From Actibacterium naphthalenivorans (GTDB taxonomy: Bacteria; Pseudomonadota; Alphaproteobacteria; Rhodobacterales; Rhodobacteraceae): DNA of 64,000 nt. The notes below the pieces were generated by a model. It was not told where the DNA came from. It searched no databases and saw only the letters and a list, made by a program, of their open reading frames with translations. Numbering within the stretch: position 1 is the first letter of the stretch; each line of letters starts with the position of its first letter. The stretch is taken from positions 434,001-498,000 of the forward strand of contig NZ_JACIEQ010000002.1 of the NCBI RefSeq assembly GCF_014196965.1, given 5' to 3'. The position numbers and the translations under genes are program-made. This document shows, piece by piece, positions 9,991 through 19,378 of this stretch.

Positions 9991-10488
9991 TCAGCGCTTG
10001 GAGAACTGGAAGCTCCGGCGGGCCTTGCGGCGGCCGAATTTCTTGCGTTCCACCACGCGGCTGTCGCGGGTCAGGAAGCCTGCGGCCTTCAGCGAGGCGC
10101 GCAGCGCAGGATCGTAAAGCTGAAGCGCTTTCGAGATGCCGTGCTTGACCGCACCTGCCTGGCCCGAAAGACCGCCGCCCTTGACCGTGGCGGTCACGTC
10201 GAACTGATCTTCGGTGCCCGAAACGGTGAACGGCTGGCGCAGGATCATCTGCAGCACCGGACGCGCGAAATAGGCGTTGATCGCCTTGCCGTTGACGATG
10301 ACCTTGCCGGAACCCGGCTTGATCCAGACACGGGCAACCGCGTCCTTCCGCTTGCCGGTGGCATAGGAGCGGCCCAGTTCGTCACGCACGGGTTCGCGCG
10401 GCGCCTCGATGTCCATCAGGACAGCGGCGTTGGTGCCAGAGACAACCTCGTTCAGGTCGTCGAGGGATTTGATTTCGTCGGCCATCAT
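9991..10488 (-). CDS. rpsI: 30S ribosomal protein S9
   Basis: A small-subunit protein whose C-terminal tail reaches the P-site tRNA. The conserved core starts at [21 protein letters not shown] and the protein ends in the invariant KRRAPQFSKR-like tail, here RRSFQFSKR. An N-terminal extension of about 35 residues precedes the core, as is usual in alphaproteobacteria. Two adjacent ATG codons (10486-10488 and 10483-10485) are possible starts; both overlap the rplM stop, so rplM-rpsI is a translationally coupled operon ending at the terminator just downstream. Confidence 0.97.
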   Translation of the reverse strand: MMADEIKSLDDLNEVVSGTNAAVLMDIEAPREPVRDELGRSYATGKRKDAVARVWIKPGSGKVIVNGKAINAYFARPVLQMILRQPFTVSGTEDQFDVTATVKGGGLSGQAGAVKHGISKALQLYDPALRASLKAAGFLTRDSRVVERKKFGRRKARRSFQFSKR

Positions 10489-10949
10489 GCGCTCCGGGTG
10501 TTCTTCGGGTTCATGGACTTCACGTCCAGCACTTCGGGGGCTTGCGCCTCATGCGGATGCTCGGCGCCCGCATAGACACGCAGGTTGGTCATCTGCTGGC
10601 GCGACAGGCGATTGCCCGGCAGCATGCGCTGAACAGCCTTGGTCACGACACGCTCGGGGTGCGCGCCTTCCAGGATCTGGCCGGCGGTGCGGTGCTTGAT
10701 GCCGCCCGGATGCCCGGTGTGCCAGTAGTATTTCTTGTCTTCGCGCTTCTTGCCGGTCATCTGTACCTTGTCGGCGTTGATGACGATGACATTGTCGCCC
10801 ATGTCCATGTTGGGCGTGAACGACGGCTTGTGCTTGCCGCGCAGGCGCATGGCGACGATCGACGCAAGACGGCCCAGAACGACGCCTTCCGCGTCGATCA
10901 GGATCCACTTCTTGTCGATGTCTGCCGGTGTTGCAGAGAAGGTTTTCAT
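10485..10949 (-). CDS. rplM: 50S ribosomal protein L13
   Basis: An early-assembly large-subunit protein. The 154-residue sequence has the typical start [22 protein letters not shown], the core [17 protein letters not shown]-like segment, and [17 protein letters not shown] and [20 protein letters not shown]. It is the first gene of rplM-rpsI, read from a promoter-like pair about 70-90 bases upstream. Its stop overlaps the rpsI start. Length and composition are normal for alphaproteobacteria. Confidence 0.97.
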   Translation of the reverse strand: MKTFSATPADIDKKWILIDAEGVVLGRLASIVAMRLRGKHKPSFTPNMDMGDNVIVINADKVQMTGKKREDKKYYWHTGHPGGIKHRTAGQILEGAHPERVVTKAVQRMLPGNRLSRQQMTNLRVYAGAEHPHEAQAPEVLDVKSMNPKNTRSA

Positions 10950-11014
10950 GTGTCGTGCCCTATTGGCTAAGGTCTGAAGGCGCCGAAACGGCCCCCGGTA
11001 TCAAGGATGGACGT

Positions 11015-11042
11015 GTTCTAAGGATTTCGCGCGCGCAGTCAA
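11015..11042 (-). promoter_or_regulatory. Probable sigma-70 promoter of rplM-rpsI
   Basis: Reading the minus strand, TTGACT (11042-11037) and TAGAAC (11020-11015) are separated by 16 bases, about 65 bases upstream of the rplM start. This is the best housekeeping-type promoter match in the gap 10950-11147, where I see no gene. Confidence 0.6.
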
Positions 11043-11147
11043 GCGCCTTTGCGCCGGATTAATCATTGAAAAACAGATGCTTGCAATTACGGTATTATTT
11101 TACCCCATGAAATTGGTGAGGATTCGCCGCTTTTGCACCCCCGCGCC

Positions 11148-12539
11148 CTAGAGATCGACGTTGGGCGGCGGGTTGGCCAGCATCGCGGCGATCTCCTTCA
11201 GCCCCGCCTCGAACTGCGGCTGGGGCACGATCGCGTTCAGCGCCAGCCGCACCGCATGGGGCGCGGCGCCGTCGGGCAGCGCGAATTCATCGGCCGGCTT
11301 GATGCGGATGCCGCGCGCCTCGCAGGCGGTGGCGAAGGTGGAGCCGCGCCAGCCCTGCGGCAGGCGCAGCCAGATGAACGGCACATCGGAACGCCAGCGT
11401 ATATCCCATTGCCCCAGAATGTTCACCGCCTGATGCACCCGCTGCAGGTTGATCTTTTCCACCCCCTGCCGGATCCGCTCCGCCTCGCCAGAGCGCAGCA
11501 ACTCGGCACACAGGTCCAGAATCGGCTGCGGCATGCCATAGAAGGACGATTGCGCCACCTGCCGCGCCGCCCGCGCCATGGCCGAAGGACAGGCCGCAAA
11601 GCCAAAGCGCAACGTCGCCGACACCGATTTGGTCAGCGACGACACATACCATCCGCGCTCCGGGCACAGGGCGCGATAGCCCGGAATGTCGCTGTTGGCC
11701 ACGCGGTGGCAATCGTCCTCGATGATCTGAAGCTGGAATTTGCGCGCCAGATCAGCGATTTCCTGGCGCCGCGCGTGGCTGGTGCGTGTCGTGGTCGGGC
11801 TGTGCACCTCGGCCGCAGTCAGAAGCACCTGGCCGCCATGGGTGCGATAGGCCTCGGCCAATCGGTCGGGCCGGATACCCTCCTGGTCCATCGCCACCCC
11901 GACGAGCTTTGCCCGCAACAGCCGCGCCGCGTGGCGTACCCCCGGATAGGCCAGCTCTTCGGTCAGGATCACCGGCGTCGGGCCGCTCAGGCAGGCCTGC
12001 AGCACCATCATCACCGCGTTCTGCGCACCAAATCCCAGCACGATATCGTCTGCCGCCAGCCGCCCGGCGCGGTCCTGCCCGATCCAGTCCACCACCGCCT
12101 TGCGCGCGGCCAGATCGGTATCGCTCGTCGGATAATCGGTATAGCGGCTGCCGGTGCCCTGCGCCATCCGCATCAGGATATCGCGGATCACCCGCCCCTG
12201 CCCCAGATCGGCCACCCGGCAGGCGCGGAAATCAAGCGTATCGGCCTGAATTGTGTTGATCAACGGCTCGTCCACGACCGGCGCCCGGTCGGCATCGCCC
12301 GCCACAAAGGTGCCACGCCCCACGGCCGTATCCAGCAAGCCTTCGTCATTGGCCAGCTTGTACGCCCGCGCAACGGTGCCGGGCGTTATCCCGAGTTGCC
12401 AGGCCAGTTCCCGCACCGGCGGCAGGCGGTGCTGCGCCGGCAAGGTGCCAGACCGGATCGCCGCGCGCAGGGATTGTAACAACACAATGTATTTCGAACC
12501 GGAGGCCGAAGACAGATCGGGCGGCCAGTTTGTATCCAT
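11148..12539 (-). CDS. MocR-type regulator (GntR HTH fused to aminotransferase-like domain)
   Basis: A 463-residue transcription factor of the MocR/PdxR class. Residues about 13-80 form a GntR winged helix (RSGTLPAQHRLPPVRELAWQLGITPGTVARAY). The rest is a fold-type I aminotransferase domain with the PLP lysine in SLTKSVSATLRFG (Lys304) and a DD pair in QIIEDDCHR. Such regulators bind PLP or its aldimines as effectors. The gene is divergent from a DUF1127 gene across a 92-base gap holding repeated TTTGTATC/TACAAT elements, one of which covers its own start codon, so autoregulation is likely. It is distinct from the enuR-type gene later in the window. Confidence 0.9.
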   Translation of the reverse strand: MDTNWPPDLSSASGSKYIVLLQSLRAAIRSGTLPAQHRLPPVRELAWQLGITPGTVARAYKLANDEGLLDTAVGRGTFVAGDADRAPVVDEPLINTIQADTLDFRACRVADLGQGRVIRDILMRMAQGTGSRYTDYPTSDTDLAARKAVVDWIGQDRAGRLAADDIVLGFGAQNAVMMVLQACLSGPTPVILTEELAYPGVRHAARLLRAKLVGVAMDQEGIRPDRLAEAYRTHGGQVLLTAAEVHSPTTTRTSHARRQEIADLARKFQLQIIEDDCHRVANSDIPGYRALCPERGWYVSSLTKSVSATLRFGFAACPSAMARAARQVAQSSFYGMPQPILDLCAELLRSGEAERIRQGVEKINLQRVHQAVNILGQWDIRWRSDVPFIWLRLPQGWRGSTFATACEARGIRIKPADEFALPDGAAPHAVRLALNAIVPQPQFEAGLKEIAAMLANPPPNVDL

Positions 12540-12616
12540 TACAATGTTTTCCTAGCGTCATTCAGTACAATTTGATACGCGATACTTGCACAGTAAAGGT
12601 TTTGTATCAATACAAT
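12529..12616. promoter_or_regulatory. Repeated operator-like elements between MocR gene and DUF1127 gene
   Basis: TTTGTATCCATTACAAT at 12529-12545 overlaps the MocR start codon. TTTGTATCAATACAAT recurs at 12601-12616, containing the palindrome TTGTAT-CA-ATACAA and lying just before the ribosome site of the DUF1127 gene. A third partial copy (TACAAT with GATAC) is at 12566-12578. These are the obvious candidate binding sites of the divergent MocR regulator; binding itself is inferred. Confidence 0.6.
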
Positions 12617-12631
12617 AAAGGAGATACGCCA

Positions 12632-12865
12632 ATGTCACACTATCTCGCTTCGACCTGGATCCTGCTGGAGCGGCTCGCGGCCCGCACCACTCTTCCGGTA
12701 ACCTCGAAAGCGGCGGTGCGCGTGGCCTATCTCTTTATGCAGTGGGATGAGCGCAGCCGCGCGCGCAAGCGCCTGGGTCATATCCCCGATGCCATTCTGC
12801 GCGACATCGGCCTGACACGCGATCAGGTCTCGCGCGAAGCGGAAAAACCGTTCTGGAGGCCGTGA
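12632..12865 (+). CDS. DUF1127 (YjiS-like) small protein
   Basis: A 77-residue basic protein with the DUF1127 motif in its C-terminal half (WDERSRARKRLGHIPDAILRDIGLTRDQ). Proteins of this family are common in alphaproteobacteria; studied members affect phosphate or carbon metabolism and RNA handling, but the role here is unknown. The start has a strong AAAGGAG site 8 bases upstream. It is divergent from the MocR gene with candidate MocR sites immediately upstream, and is followed by a strong intrinsic terminator, so it is a one-gene transcription unit. Confidence 0.88.
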   Translation: MSHYLASTWILLERLAARTTLPVTSKAAVRVAYLFMQWDERSRARKRLGHIPDAILRDIGLTRDQVSREAEKPFWRP

Positions 12866-12888
12866 TCCCCGTCACGTAACCTCTTCCT

Positions 12889-12916
12889 GGCCGGAGCCTC
12901 GTCTCCGGCCTTTTTT
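12889..12916 (+). terminator. Intrinsic terminator of the DUF1127 gene
   Basis: An 8-bp stem GGCCGGAG/CTCCGGCC with a 6-base loop is followed by TTTTTT on the plus strand, 24 bases after the stop. Confidence 0.9.
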
Positions 12917-12930
12917 GATCCGCCCAAACG

Positions 12931-12955
12931 AAAATAGCGGCCCGAAGGCCGCTAT
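12931..12955 (-). terminator. Intrinsic terminator of the VPLPA-CTERM gene
   Basis: A 9-bp stem ATAGCGGCC/GGCCGCTAT with the stable loop CGAA lies 21 bases beyond the stop of the minus-strand gene. A TTTT run follows on that strand. Confidence 0.8.
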
Positions 12956-12975
12956 CCGTGTCTTTTCATGTCAGA

Positions 12976-13878
12976 TCAGGCGGCCTTGCGCCGCCGCGCC
13001 AGCCCCAGAAGCACCAGCGCGCCGCTGATCATCGGCAGGCTCGCCGGCAGCGGAACCGCCGCGACCGGAACCACGCCGCTGAAGGGCTGCAAATGCCCTT
13101 CACTGTTCATGAGCACGCGATCGGCGTAAAGGCTGCCCTCATAAGGCGTCCCGACGGTGACCGCCGCGAACGGCGCCAGGATCGAGCCGACAACGGTGCG
13201 GTCCAGCGTGATCGAGGTCGCCTCGAAGAAGTTCCAGATCACCTGACGCCCCAGCGATTTGGTTTCATTGTTGTTCGGAAAGGCGCCCGTCGTGCCCGAC
13301 ACGTTGATCACGATCGTGTCCGACGCAGCGAGATCATAGTCGATGCTGCTCACCCCGGCCGTCAGCGCGCTGAAGGGCATGTCGAACACCGTGAAATCGC
13401 TCAGCGGGTCGGCCTGAAACGTCAGGGTCTGCCCGTAGAGCGCGGGGCTGCCGCCCTCCAGATCGGCCAGCGAGATCGAAAACGCATCCAGCGTCTCGGC
13501 AAACCGTTCCGGCACGTTGATCGCGCCGGTGGTCAGGGTGCCGCCACTGCTGACATCGACAATGCCCGACAGGGTGCCAATGCTCACATCGCCGCCGTTC
13601 AGCCCCTTGGCGATCCCGGTCTGCTCGCCGACCACAACAAGCGCGTCGAACTCCGAGACCGGCAGATCCGCCGCCCGCGTGTTCAGCCCGGTCTCGAACG
13701 TACCCGACAGATCACCGCCGATCAGCGCGCGCCCCTCGACATGCGAGGTAGAGGCGACATCGCCGCGGGTGATCAGGTTGAACTGGTTCAGCAATTCCGC
13801 CGCCGAGAGCGTGGTGGCATGGGACGGCGCGGCAAGCACCACGGCGCCAAGGGCGGCACCAAGCATGGCAATCTTCAT
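12976..13878 (-). CDS. Choice-of-anchor A family secreted protein with VPLPA-CTERM tail
   Basis: A 300-residue exported protein. It has an N-terminal signal peptide (MKIAMLGAALGAVVLAAPSHA), then a choice-of-anchor A domain (LLNQFNLITRGD, VEGRALIGGD, TSITLDRTVVGSILAPFAAVT). The C-terminal sorting signal VPLPASLPM is followed by a hydrophobic helix and RRRK. This VPLPA-CTERM arrangement is read by exosortase XrtD in Rhodobacteraceae, so the mature protein is probably processed at the envelope or exported with exopolysaccharide. No exosortase is in the window. The ATG at 13878 starts the signal peptide directly; an upstream in-frame ATG at 13911 would precede it by 11 residues. Confidence 0.85.
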   Translation of the reverse strand: MKIAMLGAALGAVVLAAPSHATTLSAAELLNQFNLITRGDVASTSHVEGRALIGGDLSGTFETGLNTRAADLPVSEFDALVVVGEQTGIAKGLNGGDVSIGTLSGIVDVSSGGTLTTGAINVPERFAETLDAFSISLADLEGGSPALYGQTLTFQADPLSDFTVFDMPFSALTAGVSSIDYDLAASDTIVINVSGTTGAFPNNNETKSLGRQVIWNFFEATSITLDRTVVGSILAPFAAVTVGTPYEGSLYADRVLMNSEGHLQPFSGVVPVAAVPLPASLPMISGALVLLGLARRRKAA

Positions 13879-14218
13879 ATCGGTTCCTTCAAGGCAGGAG
13901 TATCGGCCCACCGACCGCTTCGGACGGTGCGCGTATTTGCGAAGGCCGATATAGCCGGGACTGGTCCGGGGGATGAAGCCATGCCGCTACGTAACCCTAT
14001 CTTTTGAAAAGGTTTATTGCCCAAAAGGACAGGTCGCTCGGGTGACACTCCGAAACAATACGACCGAACCCCCGGTATTGTCCAAAAAGTTTCACTTGCG
14101 CGCGCCGCCGCATCCCCCTACATCCGCTCTCCATATGAGGGACCGATCCCAACCCCGCGCTGCGGGGGGGCGCTAAGGAACCTCTGGATTCAATCTGCTG
14201 GTAAGAAGGGGATGCGCC
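13879..14218. other. Intergenic region before speD
   Basis: A 340-base gap between divergent genes with no credible ORF. It holds a short GC hairpin (CCCCGC-GCT-GCGGGG, 14153-14167) about 50 bases before speD, without a T-run. I see no known riboswitch, but a leader for polyamine control is possible. Confidence 0.5.
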
Positions 14219-14721
14219 ATGGAACGCGCCAACCTCTTCCAACTGGGGATCGGTCTGGAGACAGGCGCCCACGCGGAAGACACCTGCGGCCTTTCGGCTG
14301 CAAACGACACACCTGACATTTTCGACGAAACGCGCGATGATCACTTCATCCGCCGCGATGGCCGGGTCTTTGCCGGAACGCACCTGATCATCGAGGTGGT
14401 GAACGGCCACGGTCTGGATGAGGAAGCCGGCATTCAAAAGGCCTTCCGCGATTGCGTGACGGCCTGTGGCGCAACGCTGCTGCACATCCATACGCACAAG
14501 TTCAGCCCCCAGGGCGTCTCCGGCGTGGCGGTGCTGGCCGAAAGCCATATCTCCGTCCACACCTGGCCCGAAATCGGCTATGGCGCGTTCGATGTGTTCA
14601 TGTGCGGCGACGCTGACCCCTGGAAGGCGGTCGACGTGCTGAAACGCGCCTTCGCAACCGATGACGTGCGCGTCAAGGAACTGCTGCGCGGCGACGGGCT
14701 GGTGACCGGGGCCGCAGCGGC

Positions 14722-14725
<4 letters not shown>
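14219..14725 (+). CDS. speD: S-adenosylmethionine decarboxylase proenzyme
   Basis: Makes decarboxylated AdoMet, the aminopropyl donor for spermidine. It is the short prokaryotic class: the self-cleavage site is AESHISVHTWPE, where the Ser of ESH becomes the pyruvoyl group, followed by YGAFDVFMCGD. The N terminus carries an extra stretch of about 50 residues before the conserved GTHLIIEVVNG; this extension has no recognisable domain. The start at 14219 has purine-rich sequence AAGAAGGGG upstream. It overlaps speE by 4 bases (ATGA), so the two are one operon. Confidence 0.92.
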
Positions 14726-15567
<842 letters not shown>

Positions 15568-15572
15568 AAGGG

Positions 15573-15676
15573 CCTTCATCTTTCCAAGAAATATCCCCGC
15601 CGGAGGCATCGAACTCTACCGGCGCGACATCAACTTTCTTGCCTCCGGCGGGGATATTTCGGGAAAGATGAAAAGG
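15573..15676. repeat. Long inverted repeat downstream of speE (two copies of a 36-bp element)
   Basis: The left arm 15573-15608 and right arm 15640-15676 are near-perfect inverse copies of about 36 bp, sharing the core AAATATCCCCGCCGGAGGCA, with a 31-base loop. The same element recurs once more at 22087-22122. It sits between the convergent ends of speE and the thioesterase gene, so as RNA it would form a long stem that can end or stabilise both messages. Confidence 0.85.
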
Positions 15677-16087
15677 CTAGCGTTTCGGCGGGATAGAATA
15701 GGTCAGCCCGCCCCGGGCCACCGGCGCCGCCAGTCCTTGTGAGAAAACCAGCGCGTCACCGACGGCGAGCACGCGGCCGAGTTTCAGAAGCTTGGCCTCG
15801 CAGATCAGGTCTTTGCCCGCTTCTGGCTTGCGCATGAAATCAATCGCGCAATTGGTGGTCACAGCCAGCGCCTGTGGCCCGATCATTGCCAGAATCGCCA
15901 GGTAGACCGACACATCCGCCAGCGCGAAGATCGAAGGACCCGAAACGGTACCGCCCGGGCGCAGGTGCTGTTCGCCCACATTCAGGCGCAGGCGCGCAGT
16001 CATCGGGCCGATGTCCTCGATCGTGAAGTCGTCGCTGACTTGCGGAAAAGTCATTGCGAGGAACCCTTCGAGTTCCGTGATCCCCAT
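15677..16087 (-). CDS. PaaI/hotdog-fold thioesterase-like protein
   Basis: A 136-residue hotdog-fold protein of the acyl-CoA thioesterase (PaaI/YiiD) group. The active-site helix region reads RPGGTVSGPSIFALADVSVYLAIL, with the acidic Asp of ALAD as the likely catalytic residue; ALAVTTNCAIDFMRKP follows as the conserved beta strand. The start at 16087 gives a normal family length. It is divergent from the crotonase gene with a 70-base shared gap, suggesting a linked role in acyl-CoA handling. The substrate is unknown. Confidence 0.85.
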   Translation of the reverse strand: MGITELEGFLAMTFPQVSDDFTIEDIGPMTARLRLNVGEQHLRPGGTVSGPSIFALADVSVYLAILAMIGPQALAVTTNCAIDFMRKPEAGKDLICEAKLLKLGRVLAVGDALVFSQGLAAPVARGGLTYSIPPKR

Positions 16088-16157
16088 AACCGGCTGCACG
16101 CGCTTCCCCCCGTTCGCTTTGGCGCATAGACTTTTCCAAAAGGGAGGGAATGACAAG

Positions 16158-16949
16158 ATGGGCGAAGAAATCCTTTTGCGCGCGGACCGGGATGGCGTGG
16201 CCGAGTTGACGCTGAACCTGCCGGACCGGCTGAACGCGCTGTCCGACGCCATGCTGGCAGCTTTGCAGGCGCAGATCGACGCCCTGTCGGATGACAGCGC
16301 CACGCGGGCTGTGATTCTGCGCGGGGCGGGCAAGATGTTTTGCGCTGGCCATGATCTGAAGGAGATGACAGCCGGGCGGCAGGCCGAGGATGGCGGCAAG
16401 GCCTATTTCGCCGATCTGTTCGCCCGCTGCGCACGCGTCATGATCGGGCTGCAACGCCTGCCCCAGCCGGTCGTCGCAGAGGTGCACGGAATTGCCACCG
16501 CCGCGGGCTGCCAGCTTGTCGCCTCCTGCGACATGGCGATCGCGGCCGAGGGCACGCGGTTCGGGGTGAACGGGGTGAACATCGGGCTGTTCTGTTCCAC
16601 CCCGATGGTGGCGCTTTCTCGGAATATTCCGCGCAAACAGGCCTTCGAAATGCTGACGACGGGCCAGTTCATCGGCACCGAACGGGCCGAGGCGCTGGGA
16701 TTGATCAACCGCGCCGTGCCACCGAGCGAGCTTGCCGAGGCGACGCGGGCGCTGGCCGGGATGGTGGCGCAAAAGCTGAGCGCTGCGGTGAAGATCGGCA
16801 AGGCGGCCTTTTACGAACAGATGCAGATGCCCGTTGATCAGGCATATGCCTATGCCGGGGACGTGATGGTGCAGAACATGCTGTTCCGTGACACCGAGGA
16901 AGGCATTGCCGCCTTTCTGGAAAAGCGCCCGCCGGACTGGCCGCATTAG
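16158..16949 (+). CDS. Crotonase-fold protein of the ECHDC3 type
   Basis: A 263-residue enoyl-CoA hydratase/isomerase superfamily protein. The oxyanion-hole loops are present (CAGHDLKEM and HGIATAAGCQLVASCD). Both glutamates used by classical enoyl-CoA hydratases are absent: the first site is Gln (GCQL) and the second lies in GVNIGLFCSTP, which has no Glu. This pattern and the LFCSTPMVALSRNIPRK stretch match the ECHDC3 subgroup, whose reaction is unsettled. An AGGGAGGG site precedes the ATG at 16158. It is divergent from a thioesterase-like gene. Confidence 0.88.
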   Translation: MGEEILLRADRDGVAELTLNLPDRLNALSDAMLAALQAQIDALSDDSATRAVILRGAGKMFCAGHDLKEMTAGRQAEDGGKAYFADLFARCARVMIGLQRLPQPVVAEVHGIATAAGCQLVASCDMAIAAEGTRFGVNGVNIGLFCSTPMVALSRNIPRKQAFEMLTTGQFIGTERAEALGLINRAVPPSELAEATRALAGMVAQKLSAAVKIGKAAFYEQMQMPVDQAYAYAGDVMVQNMLFRDTEEGIAAFLEKRPPDWPH

Positions 16950-16956
16950 CCCCGGC

Positions 16957-17889
16957 TCAGGCCCTCCGGCGAAACGCCAGTTCGAGCTTGTTCAGCGCGC
17001 GGGTGTACCAGCGGCGGTTCACGCCCTTGTGCACGAAGGGCCGGCGCACGCCGGGATTGACCGGGCGCAGCACGTCCTCGGCCAGGGTGATCGTGTTGAG
17101 CGGGCGGGTCTTCAGCGCCGCGATCTCGGCGCCTGTCATCGGGGCGAAGGATTTGACGTCCTCGCCCGACAGGTATTCCGCCAGCCGCGCGCCCAGGGTC
17201 CGGCGGCCGAAGCGCAGGGTGGCAACCTCGGGCAACTGACAGATGAACGGGTCCGCGAAATGCAGCATCGGCGCGAACAACCCGGCGGCACGTTTCGAGT
17301 TCTCACGCTCGGTCGGGCCGAAGGCCCAGCCCGCGGCGCGCAGGCGCGGCGCGTGGCACAGCGTCACGTCATAGACCCAGCGGCGCGATCTTTCGCTTTG
17401 ATCCGCCGCGCCATTGTCATTGCAATAGCCCCGGAACGGCGGCCAGGGCTTGTATTCATGGCGGCTGCGCGGCTTGCGCGGCCCCATGGGGAAACAGGGA
17501 TGGACGAAGGCATGCCCGGGGTCGGCGTCGAAAAACGCCTGCAGCGCCTGCCAGTCGTCCGCCGCCAGGTCGCGCACCATCTGCACGTCGTCCTGCATGA
17601 ACAGCGCCAGGGTGCTGTCGCAGGTTTCCAGCGCCCATTGCATATTCGCGTAGAGCCCGCCGTGCCGGCCGACCCGTTCGGCCCGGGGGGTGACGACCGT
17701 TACCGGAAGCGCGGCAAGCACCTGCACCGTTTCGGGATCTGTGCTGCCGTCGTCCACCACGGTGACCGTCAGGCCCGGCGCGTGGCGCAGGATCGAGTCG
17801 ATACAGTTCTTCAGATAGGGGCCGCGGTTGAACGAAAAGACGAAGACACGGCAATCCGGTACCATGGCTGGCCCCTGTTCCTGTTTCAT
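16957..17889 (-). CDS. Glycosyltransferase family 2-like protein
   Basis: A 310-residue cytosolic protein with a GT-A nucleotide-sugar fold. VFVFSFNRGPYLKNCIDSI and VTVVDDGSTDPET are the standard N-terminal GT2 motifs, and LFMQDDVQMV supplies the DxD-like metal site. The C-terminal half, with YNDN, RRWVYDVTLCHAPRL and an Arg-rich end, has no recognised domain. The ATG at 17889 lies 10 bases after the M32 carboxypeptidase stop and gives the likely operon start; an ATG at 17865 is an alternative. Donor and acceptor are unknown. Confidence 0.75.
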   Translation of the reverse strand: MKQEQGPAMVPDCRVFVFSFNRGPYLKNCIDSILRHAPGLTVTVVDDGSTDPETVQVLAALPVTVVTPRAERVGRHGGLYANMQWALETCDSTLALFMQDDVQMVRDLAADDWQALQAFFDADPGHAFVHPCFPMGPRKPRSRHEYKPWPPFRGYCNDNGAADQSERSRRWVYDVTLCHAPRLRAAGWAFGPTERENSKRAAGLFAPMLHFADPFICQLPEVATLRFGRRTLGARLAEYLSGEDVKSFAPMTGAEIAALKTRPLNTITLAEDVLRPVNPGVRRPFVHKGVNRRWYTRALNKLELAFRRRA

Positions 17890-17899
17890 GCGCACCGGG

Positions 17900-19378
17900 T
17901 CACAGGTGATAGAGCGCGTTGAATTTCGCGTCGAGGTAATCCAGAAGGGGCACCTCGTTGGGCTCAAAGCCGCAGGCCTGTTCGATCACCGCCTTCGGCT
18001 CATGGAACCCGCCATGCCGCTGCACGTGTTCGCGAAGCCAACCGGTGGCGGCCCCGGTATCGCCTTTGGCGAGTGCCGCGTCCAGATCGGGCAGCGCGCT
18101 GTGCAGCGCCAGGTTCAGGCAACCCGCATAGACATTGCCCAGCGTGTAGGTCGGGAAATAACCGAACAGCCCCACCGACCAGTGCACATCCTGCAGCACC
18201 CCGTTCGAGGGCCTGTCGACCGCGACACCGAAGTCATGCTCGAAACGCGTGTTCCAGGCCTCTTCCAGATCGGCGGCGCCAAGCGTGCCGGCGATCAACT
18301 GCCGCTCCAGATCGAAGCGCATCATGATATGCAGGTTGTAATGCACCTCGTCCGCCTCGGTGCGGATGTAGCCCGAATGCACGCGGTTGACGGCGGCGTA
18401 GAAGGCCTCGGCATCGGCGGCCCCGGCATCGCCGAAAATCGACTGCATCCGCCCGAACAGCCAGCCGGTGAAGGGGCGGCTGCGGCCGAGCTGATTCTCG
18501 TAGATCCGGCTCTGGCTTTCATGCACGCCCATCGACACGCCCGCCCCCAGCGGGGTCAGCAGATAGGCCGGGTCGATCCCCTGTTCGTAGCAGCCGTGGC
18601 CGACCTCGTGGATCGTGGAATACAGGCAGTTGAACGGGTCGCGCTCATCCACCCGCGTGGTGATGCGCACATCGGTGCCCGAGCCCGAGCTGAACGGATG
18701 CACCGCCTTGTCGAGCCGCCCGTGCCGCCAGTCATAGCCGAAACGGGTCGCGGCCTCATGCGCGAGGCGCAGCTGCCCCTCTTCGGGGAACTGGCCGCTC
18801 AGCCGCGCCGGATCGCGCCCCGCGCCCATGATCCTTTCGCGCAGCATCACCAGCCGCGTGCGCATCCGGTCGAACATCGCGCCGATCTCGGCCGCCGTGG
18901 CGCCGGGCTCGTAATCATCCAGCAGCGCGTCGTAAAGATCGCCGCCATCGGCCAGCGCCGCAGCCTCTTCGCGCTTCAGGCGCAGCACCTCTTCCAGCAC
19001 CGGCAGGAAATGCCCGACATCATCGGCGGCGCGCGCCTCGGCCCAGATGCCCTGCGCGCGGCTGGTCACGCGGGCCAGCGCCGCCGACAGCGTTTCGGGC
19101 AGCTTCACCGCCCGCGCATAGGACCTGCGGATATGGCGCATCTTGGCCGCCCCGACCGGATCAAGCGCGGCGTCGTCGATCGCCGACAGCCAGTCGCCCA
19201 CACGCGGATCGGTGCGGCGGGCGTGAAGCACCGCTTCCAGCGCGCCGATCTCCTCGGCCCGCTGGGCGGCGGCGCCGCGCGGCATCACCGTTTCCTGATC
19301 CCAGCCAAGGCGGCCGGCGACCTGCGCCAGCGCCTCTGTCTCATGCTGAAAAGCCATCAGGCTGTCAAAAGCGGTCAT
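17900..19378 (-). CDS. Carboxypeptidase M32 (Taq family)
   Basis: A zinc metallocarboxypeptidase that trims C-terminal residues from peptides in the cytosol. The 492-residue length is normal for the family. The zinc-binding HEXXH appears as TIHEVGHGCYEQGIDP, with the further conserved GVHESQSRIYENQLGRS and DEVHYNLHIMMRFDLE segments of M32. The start at 19378 overlaps the ctaA stop by 4 bases (ATGA), so it is co-translated with ctaA; the functional link is not obvious. Confidence 0.93.
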   Translation of the reverse strand: MTAFDSLMAFQHETEALAQVAGRLGWDQETVMPRGAAAQRAEEIGALEAVLHARRTDPRVGDWLSAIDDAALDPVGAAKMRHIRRSYARAVKLPETLSAALARVTSRAQGIWAEARAADDVGHFLPVLEEVLRLKREEAAALADGGDLYDALLDDYEPGATAAEIGAMFDRMRTRLVMLRERIMGAGRDPARLSGQFPEEGQLRLAHEAATRFGYDWRHGRLDKAVHPFSSGSGTDVRITTRVDERDPFNCLYSTIHEVGHGCYEQGIDPAYLLTPLGAGVSMGVHESQSRIYENQLGRSRPFTGWLFGRMQSIFGDAGAADAEAFYAAVNRVHSGYIRTEADEVHYNLHIMMRFDLERQLIAGTLGAADLEEAWNTRFEHDFGVAVDRPSNGVLQDVHWSVGLFGYFPTYTLGNVYAGCLNLALHSALPDLDAALAKGDTGAATGWLREHVQRHGGFHEPKAVIEQACGFEPNEVPLLDYLDAKFNALYHL

